Of a stretch of 5,547 nt of DNA, positions 4,997-5,547 are shown one piece after another. Position 1 is the stretch's first letter, and every line of letters begins with the position of its first letter. The notes under the pieces were generated by a model. The model was given only the letters and a program-made list of their open reading frames with translations, had not been told where the DNA came from and searched no databases. Both the position numbers and the translations under genes were made by a program. The stretch is taken from the NCBI GenBank assembly GCA_010672185.1, contig JAAHHL010000540.1:1-5547 (forward strand), in the 5' to 3' direction. This stretch comes from Caldora sp. SIO3E6 (GTDB taxonomy: Bacteria; Cyanobacteriota; Cyanobacteriia; Cyanobacteriales; Coleofasciculaceae).

Positions 4997-5547
4997 TCAG
5001 AACAGAAACCCCTCAACATAGTAATCGACAGCGTAGAGCCATCTTCCATCAGCCTGACGCCGAACTACTATCCGAGCCTCACCAGGGTCAGGATCCGCTT
5101 TCCCATTAAAAGGGTAGGAAAAATAGTCTCCGCCCACTAATGCCAGATCTCCTGATTGCAGCTCATAAGGGTTTGTAACTTCCATTGATTCGTAATCTGC
5201 CATATATTCCGCCAGAAGAGTTCGTATCTCATCTTGACCAGTGACTATTGACACTTCGTTGTCTGCAACAATTCCTATTACTGCTTGTGGCTCAAAGAGG
5301 GTAAGCAAAGAATCTAGATCTCTTTCGTTAAAATAGTAAGCATAGAGCGGTTGAAGTTCTCCTGGTTCATAAGCCGCAGTATTCTGTGGAGGTACTGTAC
5401 CTTGACTACCAAGTACAAGCCCAATTTTGCCATTACTTTGTGCCGCATTTAGGGTCTCAAGCTTGAGAGACACACTATCAGTTAAATCATTACCTTGCAT
5501 GCCAAACGTAACAACATGCACTGGCTCAATAATATCTAAGGCACAAG
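4997..5547 (-). CDS. Protein with C-terminal SnoaL/NTF2-like domain, 5' end outside window
   Basis: The frame is open to the window edge, so the gene probably starts beyond it. Candidate starts inside are GTG at 5521 (174 residues) and ATG at 5500, neither with a Shine-Dalgarno. The codons upstream of 5521 still read like protein (ALDIIEP). Counting from the GTG, residues about 52-172 look like a SnoaL/NTF2 cone: helix ELQPLYAYYFNERDLDSLL (55-73), FEPQAVIGI (76-84), a TGQDEIRTLLAEYM helix (94-107), then strands with DLALVGGDYF (125-134), EARIVVRRQADGRWLYAVDYY (148-168) broken by the turn QADGR. The fold serves small isomerases, hydroxylases and pure binding domains. I see no diagnostic catalytic pair, so no reaction is assigned. 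It is followed by its own terminator near 4830 and appears separate from the downstream genes. Confidence 0.8.
   Translation of the reverse strand, partial: CALDIIEPVHVVTFGMQGNDLTDSVSLKLETLNAAQSNGKIGLVLGSQGTVPPQNTAAYEPGELQPLYAYYFNERDLDSLLTLFEPQAVIGIVADNEVSIVTGQDEIRTLLAEYMADYESMEVTNPYELQSGDLALVGGDYFSYPFNGKADPDPGEARIVVRRQADGRWLYAVDYYVEGFLF

Overview
The window looks like cyanobacterial chromosomal DNA, probably from a filamentous, repeat-rich species. Six perfect copies of the palindrome GCGATCGC (HIP1) occur in 5.5 kb. The gaps hold heptamer arrays of the short tandemly repeated repetitive (STRR) kind. The pentapeptide-repeat membrane protein also resembles a family I know from cyanobacteria. 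No RNA gene, CRISPR array, integrase or transposase is visible.

All full-length genes are on the minus strand, so transcription runs from high to low coordinates. In that order: (1) the 3' part of a gene ending in a SnoaL/NTF2-like domain (4997 to the window edge), with a good intrinsic terminator at 4817-4842. (2) A 556-bp gap (4441-4996) with a 50-codon plus-strand ORF that resembles the start of a Tse2-like toxin family and is probably a truncated remnant, plus a dispersed palindromic repeat and a heptamer array. (3) A 423-residue membrane protein with pentapeptide repeats and a Cys-rich tail (3169-4440). (4) A 119-140 bp gap of hairpins and 7/14-bp repeats that runs into the start of the next gene. 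(5) A polyprenyl-phosphate glycosyltransferase of the DPM1/GtrB type (2057-3028 or 3049). (6) A HAD class IIA hydrolase (1200-2003). (7) A soluble GT2 glycosyltransferase (332-1180). (8) A 331-bp non-coding end with a 31-bp inverted pair of heptamer arrays and a second, unrelated heptamer array.

Genes 5 to 7 are closely spaced (53 and 19 bp) and read as one transcription unit. A coherent guess is cell-surface or exported glycan synthesis: the membrane enzyme charges a polyprenyl carrier with a sugar, the soluble enzyme adds a sugar to an acceptor, and the HAD protein handles a phosphorylated intermediate. Substrates cannot be read from the sequence.

I see no clear new defence or mobile system. 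The most distinctive signals are the heptamer arrays in the gaps: five units, plus a 14-bp repeat. One supplies a run of overlapping ATGA start/stop signals directly in front of the glycosyltransferase gene, and another forms a long inverted repeat downstream of the last gene.
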